Origin: AM-2324 sp042091035
Lineage (GTDB): Bacteria > Bacteroidota > Bacteroidia > Chitinophagales > Saprospiraceae
Direction: 5' to 3'
Assembly: GCA_042091035.1 (NCBI GenBank)
Contig: JBELIG010000182.1
Span: 1 to 6,567, forward strand
DNA length: 6,567 nt
The notes beneath the pieces were generated by a model that did no database searches, was not told the DNA's origin, and saw only the letters and a list, made by a program, of their open reading frames with translations. Each line of letters starts with the position of its first letter. Position 1 is the first letter of the stretch. Shown here piece by piece: positions 1 through 6,520 of the stretch. The position numbers and the translations under genes are program-made.

Positions 1-526
1 CATCCATTTCTGGAAAAACATGTTGTCCTAAAATAAAATCAACCTTTGGATTCTCCAGAACACCATCCTTTATCATAAGTGAAGCCCCACCAGGAAGCTT
101 TTCCTCTCCAGGCTGGAAGATCAACTTCACTGTACCAGCTAGCTGGTCTTTGAGCGAATTAATCAACATTGCTGTCCCTAATAGAGACGCAGTATGAACA
201 TCATGGCCACAAGCATGCATCACTCCTTCAACTTTAGAAGCATATGATACCTTATTAACTTCCTGAATTGGTAAAGCATCCATATCAGCCCTAAGACCTA
301 TACAAGGTCCTTCATGAGCCCCTTTTATTAATGCAACTAAGCCATATCCTCCAAAACCAGTTTCTACTTCAAGCCCAATAGATTCAAGAACCTCGCGAAC
401 ATATTTCGACGTTTGTTGCTCCTCAAAGGAAAGTTCAGGGTTTGCATGAAGGTGCCTGCGTATCTCTACAATACGATCAAAAATTTCTTCAGACTTTCTA
501 ATTAGAATATCATGCATTTTTTCCAT
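1..526 (-). CDS. M20D-family metal-dependent amidohydrolase, N-terminal 175 residues (3' end outside window)
   Basis: Partial gene, translated from the reverse strand; the C-terminus lies beyond the left edge. Visible family motifs, in order: RRHLHANPELSFEE (residues 23-36), GLRADMDALPI (77-87), MHACGHDVHT (103-112), a QPGEE motif (138-142) and GQHVFP (167-172). These are the hallmarks of the M20D peptidases/amidohydrolases (hippurate hydrolase, IAA-amino-acid hydrolase, N-acetyl-diaminopimelate deacetylase relatives). By family knowledge Cys106, His108, Glu142 and His169 would bind the two metal ions, with Glu141 as the likely general base; a last His ligand would lie in the missing part. 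The expected reaction is hydrolysis of an N-acyl amino acid to a carboxylate and free amino acid in the cytoplasm; the exact substrate cannot be read from sequence. No signal peptide is visible. Start is either ATG at 526 or the in-frame ATG at 517; both overlap the end of the upstream glycosyltransferase gene (by 17 or 8 nt), so translation is probably coupled. About 55% of the gene is missing, judged by the usual length near 400 residues. Confidence 0.93.
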   Translation of the reverse strand, partial: MEKMHDILIRKSEEIFDRIVEIRRHLHANPELSFEEQQTSKYVREVLESIGLEVETGFGGYGLVALIKGAHEGPCIGLRADMDALPIQEVNKVSYASKVEGVMHACGHDVHTASLLGTAMLINSLKDQLAGTVKLIFQPGEEKLPGGASLMIKDGVLENPKVDFILGQHVFPEMD

Positions 527-2480
527 AACCCAATTTTCGCCATGCCTTCAATATAACAGTCAGATCTTCTCCCACCTCATAATCTTTAGCATATAAAAAG
601 TCTAATCGATAAAGCGTTGACGTATCAAGATTTGATCCACTCAAACTATCTGCAATACCTAAAACTGCTGGCTTGATGACTGGAAAATCTTTAGAGTCGT
701 TACTTGAATACCCGACCCAAGATTTCTTACCAAACAGAACAAGGAATATATTACTTATAAAGTTCAGTTTATACTCTTGAAAAAATAAAATAATCGGATA
801 CAATAGCAGAAAAACTATACTAATGAATAAATCAAACACCCTTTTATTCCTTCTATTTATTGAACTATCAATATTATATCTAATGTCTACAGTATATATC
901 TCTCCACTTGTATTCTTCGAAGAACTTCCAATTATGCTTTGGCTATCCTTTGGTACGATTCTATATTCCAAAGCACTCCCTAGCTTAGTCATCCATTTCA
1001 TGATTTCTGAGGATGCAATATTTGAACTACAGAATACTAACTCTTCTATTTTGTAGATCTTAACTAGTTCTTCTAAATTCTCCAAAGAACCTAGACTAAT
1101 TGAAGCCTCTTCCCTTTTGGGACTCAGTATTCCCAATATATTCTTTCTAGCTCCAACTTGATGAAGCATAGCTTTTACTCGAATAGATTCAGACTCTTCT
1201 CCTATGATCAAAAGTCTACTGTCCTTGGGACCTCCGAGTCTAAAATTACGATTCTGCACAAAGTGTCTTCCTATACGAATAAGTATAGTCGCAGTAAGCA
1301 TCCATGAAGCGCCCAATAATATTACAGCTCTAGACGGTCTCCAATCTGCAGGTAAAAGTCCATATGCTGAGGTTAGCAACAAACTACCAAAAAGTATACC
1401 CCGAATCAGACGTCTAAGTTTATAAGGCGTGTCGTAGCCTCCACTGTAGTATGAACTGACTAACCAAAAGAGTACATAAATCGGATAATTAATCCATTTG
1501 AGTGCATCATCAAAATAGTCTGGGTTCTGAAAGTGATAAGTCGACCAAAATCGTTCTACTACCAATAAGCCTATATACCCAGCTATAGCATCAAAACATG
1601 CTAGACCGTATTTCCTGCCAATATTACCAATCAGGGTCATGAATGCTTTGAAATAAATAGCAACCTGAATCAGAAGAACAAAACTACTTGCTTGCCTTCC
1701 TTTAAAGTGCTTACGTGCAAAGATTATCATGGCTTGATAAAATGCTTTTACATAATTCAGACTTCCCTTTTTTGTACTCTCTCCTTTATAGTGAATAATA
1801 CTGGTCTCGGGGAAATAAATATTTTTGTAGCCACCTAGTGTTATTCTGTATGAAAGATCTATATCCTCACCGTACATAAAGAAGGTCTCATCTAAAAGGC
1901 CCACTTTATTAAGGGTTTCTTTGCGCATAAACATAAAGGCCCCAGCGAGAACGTCTACCTCTGATGTATCCCACTCGGAGAGATAACCCAAATGATAGGT
2001 ATTAAAAATTTTAGATTTAGGGAAAAGTCTTGATAAGCCAAATGCCTTAGAAAATGCTACCATAGGAGAAGGGAATCCACGCTTAGATTCTGGAAGAAAA
2101 ACACCTGCTCCATCGATCATGCGTACTCCAAGACCTCCAACATCTGGATGCCGGTCCATATAGTCGATACATTTACTAAAAGTATCCTCCTCTACTACGG
2201 TATCGGGATTAAGCAATAATACGTACTCTGCATTTGACTTTCGAATAGCTTGATTATTTGCTATTGAGAAACCTGGATTATCCTTGTTTGCAATTAATTT
2301 AACCCACGGAAATTCATCTCGGACCATAGATACAGAGCCATCTACGGAATTATTATCCACTACATATACATCTGCATCCAGACCTTCTACTGCCTTTTTA
2401 ACAGAAAGGAGTGCTTGTTCAAGAAAATACTTGACATTATAATTGACAATAATTACACTCAGCTTTAATGTATCACTCAT
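510..2480 (-). CDS. GT2 glycosyltransferase fused to a membrane and degenerate polyprenyl sugar-transferase-like region
   Basis: 656 residues. Residues 6-232 form a GT-A fold glycosyltransferase family 2 domain of the rhamnosyltransferase-like (WbbL/RfbF) kind: LSVIIVNYN (7-15), VVDNNSVDGS (40-49), NKDNPGFSIANN (65-76), the DXD-equivalent NPDT (91-94) and the catalytic-base motif YGEDIDLSYR (203-212). All key residues are present, so this half is probably active, moving a sugar from a nucleotide donor to a lipid-linked or surface glycan on the cytoplasmic face. Hydrophobic segments near 265-284, 293-308, 330-345, 358-376 and 384-402 predict about five membrane helices. Residues 420-535 resemble the Rossmann-like CoA_binding_3 domain of WbaP-type phosphoglycosyltransferases, and 546-656 resemble their C-terminal domain (KRVFDL 546-551; SWVGY 587-591; PAVLGIAD 604-611; YAKDYEVGEDL 630-640), but the catalytic middle is absent. 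It lies 17 nt after recR and overlaps the next gene, so it is probably in an operon with both. The start MSDTLKLSV places the GT2 beta-strand normally. Acceptor, donor sugar and pathway are unknown. Confidence 0.9.
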   Translation of the reverse strand: MSDTLKLSVIIVNYNVKYFLEQALLSVKKAVEGLDADVYVVDNNSVDGSVSMVRDEFPWVKLIANKDNPGFSIANNQAIRKSNAEYVLLLNPDTVVEEDTFSKCIDYMDRHPDVGGLGVRMIDGAGVFLPESKRGFPSPMVAFSKAFGLSRLFPKSKIFNTYHLGYLSEWDTSEVDVLAGAFMFMRKETLNKVGLLDETFFMYGEDIDLSYRITLGGYKNIYFPETSIIHYKGESTKKGSLNYVKAFYQAMIIFARKHFKGRQASSFVLLIQVAIYFKAFMTLIGNIGRKYGLACFDAIAGYIGLLVVERFWSTYHFQNPDYFDDALKWINYPIYVLFWLVSSYYSGGYDTPYKLRRLIRGILFGSLLLTSAYGLLPADWRPSRAVILLGASWMLTATILIRIGRHFVQNRNFRLGGPKDSRLLIIGEESESIRVKAMLHQVGARKNILGILSPKREEASISLGSLENLEELVKIYKIEELVFCSSNIASSEIMKWMTKLGSALEYRIVPKDSQSIIGSSSKNTSGEIYTVDIRYNIDSSINRRNKRVFDLFISIVFLLLYPIILFFQEYKLNFISNIFLVLFGKKSWVGYSSNDSKDFPVIKPAVLGIADSLSGSNLDTSTLYRLDFLYAKDYEVGEDLTVILKAWRKLGYGKNA

Positions 2481-2497
2481 TCTTATAAATTCTAAGG

Positions 2498-3109
2498 CTA
2501 TTTCTCGTAGGGTATACGGGCAATGATAGATCGACCCAAAGTTAACTCATCAGCATATTCCAATTCTCCACCAAATGAAACACCTCTTGCTATAGTGCTA
2601 ATCGTTACATTGAGGTCTTTGAGCTGCTTAGATAGATAAAAAATAGTGGTATCACCTTCGATTGTAGGACTTATAGCCATAACCAATTCAAACTGCTCAT
2701 CAGGTTCTTTCGTAATTCTATCAATAAGTGAGGTAATATTCAGCTGTTCAGGACCAATACCTTCTATTGGAGAAATCACTCCTCCAAGAACGTGGTAAAG
2801 CCCGTTAAATTGTCCAGTTTCCTCGATAGCCATTACATCTTTAAAAGACTCCACTACACATATTTCTTGCCTTTTTCTTGATTGATCAGCACAAACTTGA
2901 CATACATCAGTATCTGACAAATTATGGCAAATGCGACAATGCAATATCTCATTACGCATTTTCCATACCGCCTCACTAAATTCTCGTACTTTAGTTTCAT
3001 CTTGATCTACCAAAAAGAGGGCCAATCTCAAGGCTGTTTTCTTTCCGACGCCAGGCAGCATCGCAAGTGCCTCGACAGCAGACTCTACAAGTTTAGAACT
3101 ATATCCCAT
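2498..3109 (-). CDS. recR: Recombination mediator protein RecR
   Basis: 203 residues, full length for RecR (about 200). In order: an N-terminal helix-hairpin-helix, LPGVGKKTALRLA (18-30); a four-cysteine zinc finger, CRIC at 58-61 and CQVC at 70-73; a Toprim domain opening with ICVVES (83-88) followed by the characteristic YHVLGGVISPIEGIGPEQL (105-123) and SPTIEGDTT (147-155); and the conserved C-terminal GGELEYADELTLGRSI (180-195). RecR works with RecO (and RecF) to load RecA onto SSB-coated single-stranded DNA at gaps and stalled forks; it forms a ring-shaped tetramer that clamps DNA. The start ATG at 3109 fits the family N-terminus (MGYSSKLVESAVEALAMLPG). It is the first gene of the leftward unit, divergent from the E2 gene. 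Nothing is truncated or missing. The link to the downstream glycosyltransferase looks positional rather than functional. Confidence 0.98.
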   Translation of the reverse strand: MGYSSKLVESAVEALAMLPGVGKKTALRLALFLVDQDETKVREFSEAVWKMRNEILHCRICHNLSDTDVCQVCADQSRKRQEICVVESFKDVMAIEETGQFNGLYHVLGGVISPIEGIGPEQLNITSLIDRITKEPDEQFELVMAISPTIEGDTTIFYLSKQLKDLNVTISTIARGVSFGGELEYADELTLGRSIIARIPYEK

Positions 3110-3142
3110 TCAACAAATTTACAAAATTTAAATTGTCATATC

Positions 3143-3172
3143 ATTATCTATTGAAACACTATATCTCCACAA
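3143..3172 (-). promoter_or_regulatory. Possible promoter of the recR unit
   Basis: On the reverse strand a TTG (3172-3170) is followed after 19 nt by TAGATAAT (3150-3143), which shares the TA and the first T of the Bacteroidota -7 box (TAnnTTTG) and also resembles a sigma-70 GATAAT box. A better-matching TAAATTTG sits at 3121-3114, but it is only 4 nt from the start codon and has no TTG at the expected distance. The choice between them is a guess; some promoter must lie between 3110 and 3272 because the neighbouring gene diverges. Confidence 0.3.
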
Positions 3173-3196
3173 AAGTCAAAAAATAAGGTCTTTTAC

Positions 3197-3226
3197 TTGT
3201 TAGCAAGTTTATATGTGTTAAATTTG
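3197..3226 (+). promoter_or_regulatory. Bacteroidota-type promoter of the E2 gene
   Basis: TTG at 3197-3199, a 19-nt spacer, then TAAATTTG at 3219-3226. This matches the Bacteroidota housekeeping sigma consensus (TTG near -33, TAnnTTTG near -7) at every fixed base and with ordinary spacing. Transcription would start near 3232-3234, giving a 5' leader of about 40 nt before the ATG at 3273. The leader is A-rich directly before the start, as usual in this phylum. No riboswitch-like structure is apparent. Confidence 0.7.
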
Positions 3227-3272
3227 GAGTTAATTACAGAGATGTTCTTTCTTACAACAAAAATTTTAAAAA

Positions 3273-4508
3273 ATGGCTGAAGTCATTAGAATGCCACGTA
3301 TCAGTGATACGATGGAAGAAGGTACTATAGTTGCCTGGTTAAAGGAAGTTGGTGATGCTGTTGAAGCAGGAGACACAATTGCAGAAGTGGAAACAGATAA
3401 AGCCACTATGGAATTAGATTCATATGTTGATGGCTTTTTACTGCATATTGAAGTTCAGGAAGGTACAGTACCCATCAATGGGGTTATTGCTGTAATTGGA
3501 GAGGAAGGAGAAGATTGGAAAGGACTTCTAGACAGTTCAAATGAACCTGCTGCTACTAAGTCAGAAGTTGCAGCACCTGCAGCGCCAGCAGAACAGCCAG
3601 CCTCACCTGCACTAGTATCAAACGAATCTGTATCTGACGATGATAGAATCAAAGCATCTCCTTTAGCCAAAGCCATGGCTAAAGAGTCGGGAATAGATCT
3701 AGCTGCTGTAGCTGGTTCAGGAGATAATGGCCGAATAATTAAAAGAGACATAGAAAAGGTAATGAGCAATGGAGCCGCTATACCACAGCCACAGCAACCT
3801 AAAATAGTTGCACCTAGCGCTGAAGCGGGTACTTACGTTGATCATCCTGTTTCAAATATGCGTAAGACAATAGCAAGAAGACTTGGTGAGAGTAAATTCG
3901 GTGCTCCTCATTTCTATCTGACTGTTGAAATTGATATGGATAATGCTATCAAGCTAAGAAAACAATTGAATGAAGTTGCTCCAACAAAGCTGTCATTCAA
4001 TGATCTAGTTATAAAAGCAGCATCTGTTTCATTGAGAAAACACCCTGCTATTAACTCATCTTGGTTGGGCGATAAAATTCGTGAGAACAAAGAAGTAAAT
4101 ATCGGCGTTGCAGTAGCTGTAGACGATGGACTTATGGTTCCTGTTGTTCGCAAAGCAGATATAAAAACGCTTTCACAAATCAATACTGAAGTAAAAGATT
4201 TGGCGGGTAAAGCGAAGGATAAGAGACTTGGTATGGATGAAATGCAGGGCAATACATTTACGATTTCTAACTTAGGAATGTTTGGTATTGAAGAATTTAC
4301 TGCAATCATCAATCCACCAGATGCATGTATACTAGCAGTTGGTGGCATCAGTCAAAAGCCAGTTGTAAAAAATGGTGAGATTGTTGTAGGTAACAGAATG
4401 AAAGTAACACTTTCTTGTGACCATAGAGTTGTAGATGGCGCTCAGGGAGCTGCCTTCCTAAAAGATTTCAAAACTATACTTGAAGATCCAATCAGGATTC
4501 TGGTATAA
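3273..4508 (+). CDS. pdhC: Dihydrolipoamide acetyltransferase, E2 of pyruvate dehydrogenase
   Basis: 411 residues with the standard E2 order. One lipoyl domain (about 2-78) carries the lipoylated lysine in ETDKATMEL (Lys43). An Ala/Pro-rich linker (about 91-118) follows, then the peripheral-subunit-binding domain (about 126-161, KASPLAKAMAKESGIDL and the GSGDNGRIIKRDI stretch), which holds E1 or E3. A second linker (165-188) leads to the acyltransferase domain (190-411) with TFTISNLGMFG (328-338) and DHRVVDGA (383-390); His384 and Asp388 are the catalytic pair and Ser332 is the expected oxyanion-stabilising residue, at the usual spacing. It transfers acetyl from lipoyl-lysine to CoA in the cytoplasm, forming the core of the complex. 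The N-terminus (MAEVIRMPRISDTMEEG) is typical of pyruvate rather than 2-oxoglutarate E2 proteins; a branched-chain or other 2-oxoacid E2 is less likely. E1 alpha and beta are not adjacent here, so they must be encoded elsewhere. It has its own promoter and terminator. Confidence 0.95.
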   Translation: MAEVIRMPRISDTMEEGTIVAWLKEVGDAVEAGDTIAEVETDKATMELDSYVDGFLLHIEVQEGTVPINGVIAVIGEEGEDWKGLLDSSNEPAATKSEVAAPAAPAEQPASPALVSNESVSDDDRIKASPLAKAMAKESGIDLAAVAGSGDNGRIIKRDIEKVMSNGAAIPQPQQPKIVAPSAEAGTYVDHPVSNMRKTIARRLGESKFGAPHFYLTVEIDMDNAIKLRKQLNEVAPTKLSFNDLVIKAASVSLRKHPAINSSWLGDKIRENKEVNIGVAVAVDDGLMVPVVRKADIKTLSQINTEVKDLAGKAKDKRLGMDEMQGNTFTISNLGMFGIEEFTAIINPPDACILAVGGISQKPVVKNGEIVVGNRMKVTLSCDHRVVDGAQGAAFLKDFKTILEDPIRILV

Positions 4509-4528
4509 GAGAAAATATAATCTAATCT

Positions 4529-4565
4529 AAAAAGGGATGTTGTTGCATAAACACATCCTTTTTTT
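4529..4565 (+). terminator. Intrinsic terminator after the E2 gene
   Basis: GGATGT (4535-4540) pairs with ACATCC (4553-4558) around a 12-nt loop, and a run of seven T follows (4559-4565). The five A at 4529-4533 can extend the stem by pairing with the T run if one G (4534) bulges. It lies 20 nt past the stop codon of the E2 gene and 12 nt before the next start codon. Confidence 0.85.
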
Positions 4566-4572
4566 ATTTTTA
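4543..4572 (+). promoter_or_regulatory. Possible promoter of the CoA-binding gene, overlapping the terminator
   Basis: TTG at 4543-4545, in the terminator loop, is followed after exactly 19 nt by TATTTTTA (4565-4572), one base off the TAnnTTTG box. It is the only plausible promoter between the terminator and the gene at 4578, and it would give a leaderless or nearly leaderless transcript. The T-rich terminator tail makes a chance match likely, so this is tentative. Confidence 0.35.
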
Positions 4573-4577
4573 CGTAT

Positions 4578-4940
4578 ATGAAAAAGAAAACCATTGTATT
4601 AGGTGCTAGTACTAACCCTGAGCGCTATTCAAATTTGGCAGTAAATCTTCTAGAATCTTACAAGCATCCGATCATTGCCTTTGGTATAAAACAAGGAATC
4701 ATTGGAAACACATCTATTTCAACTATATTTCCAGAAATCCAAGATACAGATACGATCACTATGTACCTTGGTCCTAAGAACCAAGAATCCTACCTATCTA
4801 AAATAATAGCCTTACAACCAAAGCGGGTGATATTTAATCCTGGAACTGAAAACCCTAGCTTTTACATGCGTTTAGAAGAGGCTGGCATAGAAGTACTGGA
4901 GGCTTGTACTCTTGTACTCTTGAGGACTGGCCAATACTAA
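4578..4940 (+). CDS. CoA-binding domain protein (YccU-like, CoA_binding_2 family)
   Basis: 120 residues, the normal size for single-domain members. A Rossmann-type nucleotide-binding start, KKTIVLGASTNPERYSNLAV (3-22), leads into alternating strands and helices; the C-terminal half has the family block VIFNPGTENPSFYMRLEEAG (84-103) and IEVLEACTLVLL (104-115). Family knowledge: these small cytoplasmic proteins match the CoA-binding domain of succinyl-CoA synthetase alpha and bind CoA or acyl-CoA, but their physiological role is not established. There is no ligase or acetyltransferase domain attached, and no signal peptide or membrane helix. It follows the E2 gene, an acetyl-CoA producer, but the terminator between them argues against a simple operon. 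The stop codon TAA lends its two A to the stem of the next terminator. Confidence 0.9.
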   Translation: MKKKTIVLGASTNPERYSNLAVNLLESYKHPIIAFGIKQGIIGNTSISTIFPEIQDTDTITMYLGPKNQESYLSKIIALQPKRVIFNPGTENPSFYMRLEEAGIEVLEACTLVLLRTGQY

Positions 4941-4975
4941 AAAAAGGCACTGTAATCATTACAGTACCTTTTTTT
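4939..4975. terminator. Bidirectional terminator between convergent genes
   Basis: Near-perfect inverted repeat: seven A (4939-4945), GG, then ACTGTAA (4949-4955), loop TCA, TTACAGT (4959-4965), CC and seven T (4969-4975), with one C/A mismatch between 4948 and 4966. The T run serves the rightward CoA-binding gene, and the A run becomes a T run for the leftward OmpA-family gene, which ends at 4997. The first two A of the repeat are the last bases of a stop codon. Confidence 0.92.
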
Positions 4976-4996
4976 AATTAACGATGTATGCGATAA

Positions 4997-6520
4997 TTAA
5001 TACCCTTCACCTTTTTTACCTTTATAGCTAGATGAACCCGCACCAGAAGGTGCAGCCATTTCACTATCACCAGCCTCAGCAACAGTAAAAGTAACCCTTC
5101 TATTCGCAATAGATGAACCTTCTACAGGAACTAAAGCCTCGTCTTCTCCTCCGTACTGTAGAATAAATCTGCTTCTATCTATTTTATACTTCTCTACAAT
5201 ATGGTCTATTGCAGCATTTGCACGCTTATAAGATAGAACCTCATTATATGCAGGACCGGCAGTCTTATCAGTATATCCTTTTACAACAACTTTAATCGAT
5301 GTATTCTTATTCATCACAGTTGCTATAGAAGCTAGCTTTGAATAATCTGTGGATCTAACTTTATACGAGTCGTCTCCAAAATTCACACTTGGCAAGAACC
5401 AACCTGAAAAGTTAGAATCTCCGGCATTATTTACAGTATTGTTGTTGATCATTTCTGTCACTTCATCACGGGTAATAAAGTCATCAGAACGCATTCCTTG
5501 CTCAGAAACACCTTCGCCATTAACAGCTACATTGCTTCCGCTAAAACGCTCTCCATCTTTATAATCCGGAACACCATCACTGTCAGAATCTACAGGAACT
5601 CCCTTCGCATCAACTGTAACACCTTCTGGAGTTTCATTATCTTGATCTATCATATCAATGACACCATCATCATCCGAATCTGTAAGGTCTAGCTCTGGGC
5701 GTTTCTTCAAAGCGGCTACATCATCAATAATAACCTCCATCGGATTCACCCAATATAATGGCTCTGACAATTTACCTTTCTTTGTAAGGTTAAAGTTCAA
5801 GCGAACATTTGCATAGTTAGCAATATCTCTCATTTTAGATTCATCATTAAATCCATCTAAAAGATCGGAGCGCTTGCCAAATACTGTACTTACTTTGTAT
5901 TCGAAACCTAAATTAACCTTCGGGGATAATTTAAATCCCATACCTATACCCCCATCGACAGCACCTACAACGTTACCTGTTTTTCTACCATCAAGATAAA
6001 CATCTTCAGCAGTTAAACCAGATCCATCGACAGCAGTCAAGGCAGTAGTAATCTGTGTAGCAGAGGCACCAACAAAGAAATAAGTATTTACTTTTCTAAG
6101 TCCAGAATCCCATCTTAGATTATTCAAAGACATAACCCCTTGAATACCTCCAGAAAGATAAGTTGTCTCATAGGAATAGATCCTTGCAACATTATTAGGA
6201 TTATCAAAAATGGCAGTATGCCCAATCGAATTACCATCTTTATCGATGGTAGAGCCATTGGCCTGTCCATAAAATCCGTCTAAACGAATAGAGAAAACAT
6301 AATCCAATGCTTTTCGGAAGTGCAATCCACCTCCAAAACCAGGATTAACAGCAAGATCTCCTTGCGAGAAAAAATAGCCTCCATGGATACCGAACTCGGT
6401 TCCATCTTTAGGAGTGGCTTGCACTCCTGACAAGCTTGCAACAGATTCGTTCTGTGCAAAACCTGTATAAGTTACCAGAATGAAAATTAAGGTAAACAAT
6501 TGTGACAAAAAATTCTTCAT
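4997..6520 (-). CDS. Outer-membrane beta-barrel protein with TSP3 repeats and OmpA peptidoglycan-binding domain
   Basis: 507 residues. Residues 1-23 are a signal peptide (basic start, hydrophobic core LFTLIFILVTYTGFAQ, cleavage likely after FAQ). Residues about 40-248 look like an outer-membrane beta-barrel: short amphipathic strands such as FGIHGGYFF, YVFSIRLDGFYG and VNLGFEYKVSTVFG separated by polar loops, ending in VRLNFNL. Two thrombospondin type-3 calcium-binding repeats follow, DSDDDGVIDMIDQ (281-293) and DSDSDGVPDYKDGE (311-324), each succeeded by a GVTVDAKGV or NVAVNGEGV spacer. Residues about 385-480 are the OmpA C-terminal domain, with VVVKGYTDKTAGPAYN (411-426), LSYKRANAAIDHI (429-441) and NRRVTF (473-478); Asp418 and Arg433, 15 apart, are the expected diaminopimelate-binding pair. 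The protein should tether the outer membrane to peptidoglycan. The tail (488-507) is rich in Gly, Ser and Lys. Transcribed alone, converging on the CoA-binding gene; GAGGA stands just before the start, which may be coincidence. Confidence 0.93.
   Translation of the reverse strand: MKNFLSQLFTLIFILVTYTGFAQNESVASLSGVQATPKDGTEFGIHGGYFFSQGDLAVNPGFGGGLHFRKALDYVFSIRLDGFYGQANGSTIDKDGNSIGHTAIFDNPNNVARIYSYETTYLSGGIQGVMSLNNLRWDSGLRKVNTYFFVGASATQITTALTAVDGSGLTAEDVYLDGRKTGNVVGAVDGGIGMGFKLSPKVNLGFEYKVSTVFGKRSDLLDGFNDESKMRDIANYANVRLNFNLTKKGKLSEPLYWVNPMEVIIDDVAALKKRPELDLTDSDDDGVIDMIDQDNETPEGVTVDAKGVPVDSDSDGVPDYKDGERFSGSNVAVNGEGVSEQGMRSDDFITRDEVTEMINNNTVNNAGDSNFSGWFLPSVNFGDDSYKVRSTDYSKLASIATVMNKNTSIKVVVKGYTDKTAGPAYNEVLSYKRANAAIDHIVEKYKIDRSRFILQYGGEDEALVPVEGSSIANRRVTFTVAEAGDSEMAAPSGAGSSSYKGKKGEGY

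Noticed and set aside
823..1425. Open frames on the plus strand (823-1056 and 1204-1425) opposite the glycosyltransferase.
   Set aside because: They lie antisense to a gene with clear family motifs, their predicted peptides show no recognisable domain, and no promoter or terminator belongs to them.
3114..3121. TAAATTTG on the minus strand just before recR, as a -7 promoter box.
   Set aside because: The box is perfect but no TTG lies 17-23 nt upstream, and transcription would start at or past the start codon; the segment is AT-rich enough for chance.
2924..3154. A 76-codon plus-strand frame opposite the start of recR.
   Set aside because: It mirrors the zinc-finger and helix-hairpin-helix coding part of recR and runs across the promoter region; the peptide looks random.
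3455..4348. Two minus-strand frames (3455-3769 and 3914-4348) opposite the E2 gene.
   Set aside because: They are antisense to the linker/binding-domain and acyltransferase parts of E2; their Ser/Ala-rich or low-complexity composition follows from the opposite strand.
5549..5680. The Asp-rich repeated coding segment considered as a DNA repeat array.
   Set aside because: The similarity is at protein level (two TSP3 calcium repeats); the DNA copies are diverged and are explained by the domain.
5349..5692. Two overlapping plus-strand frames opposite the TSP3 region of the OmpA-family gene.
   Set aside because: They are shadows of the Asp-rich repeats on the coding strand and have no recognisable product.
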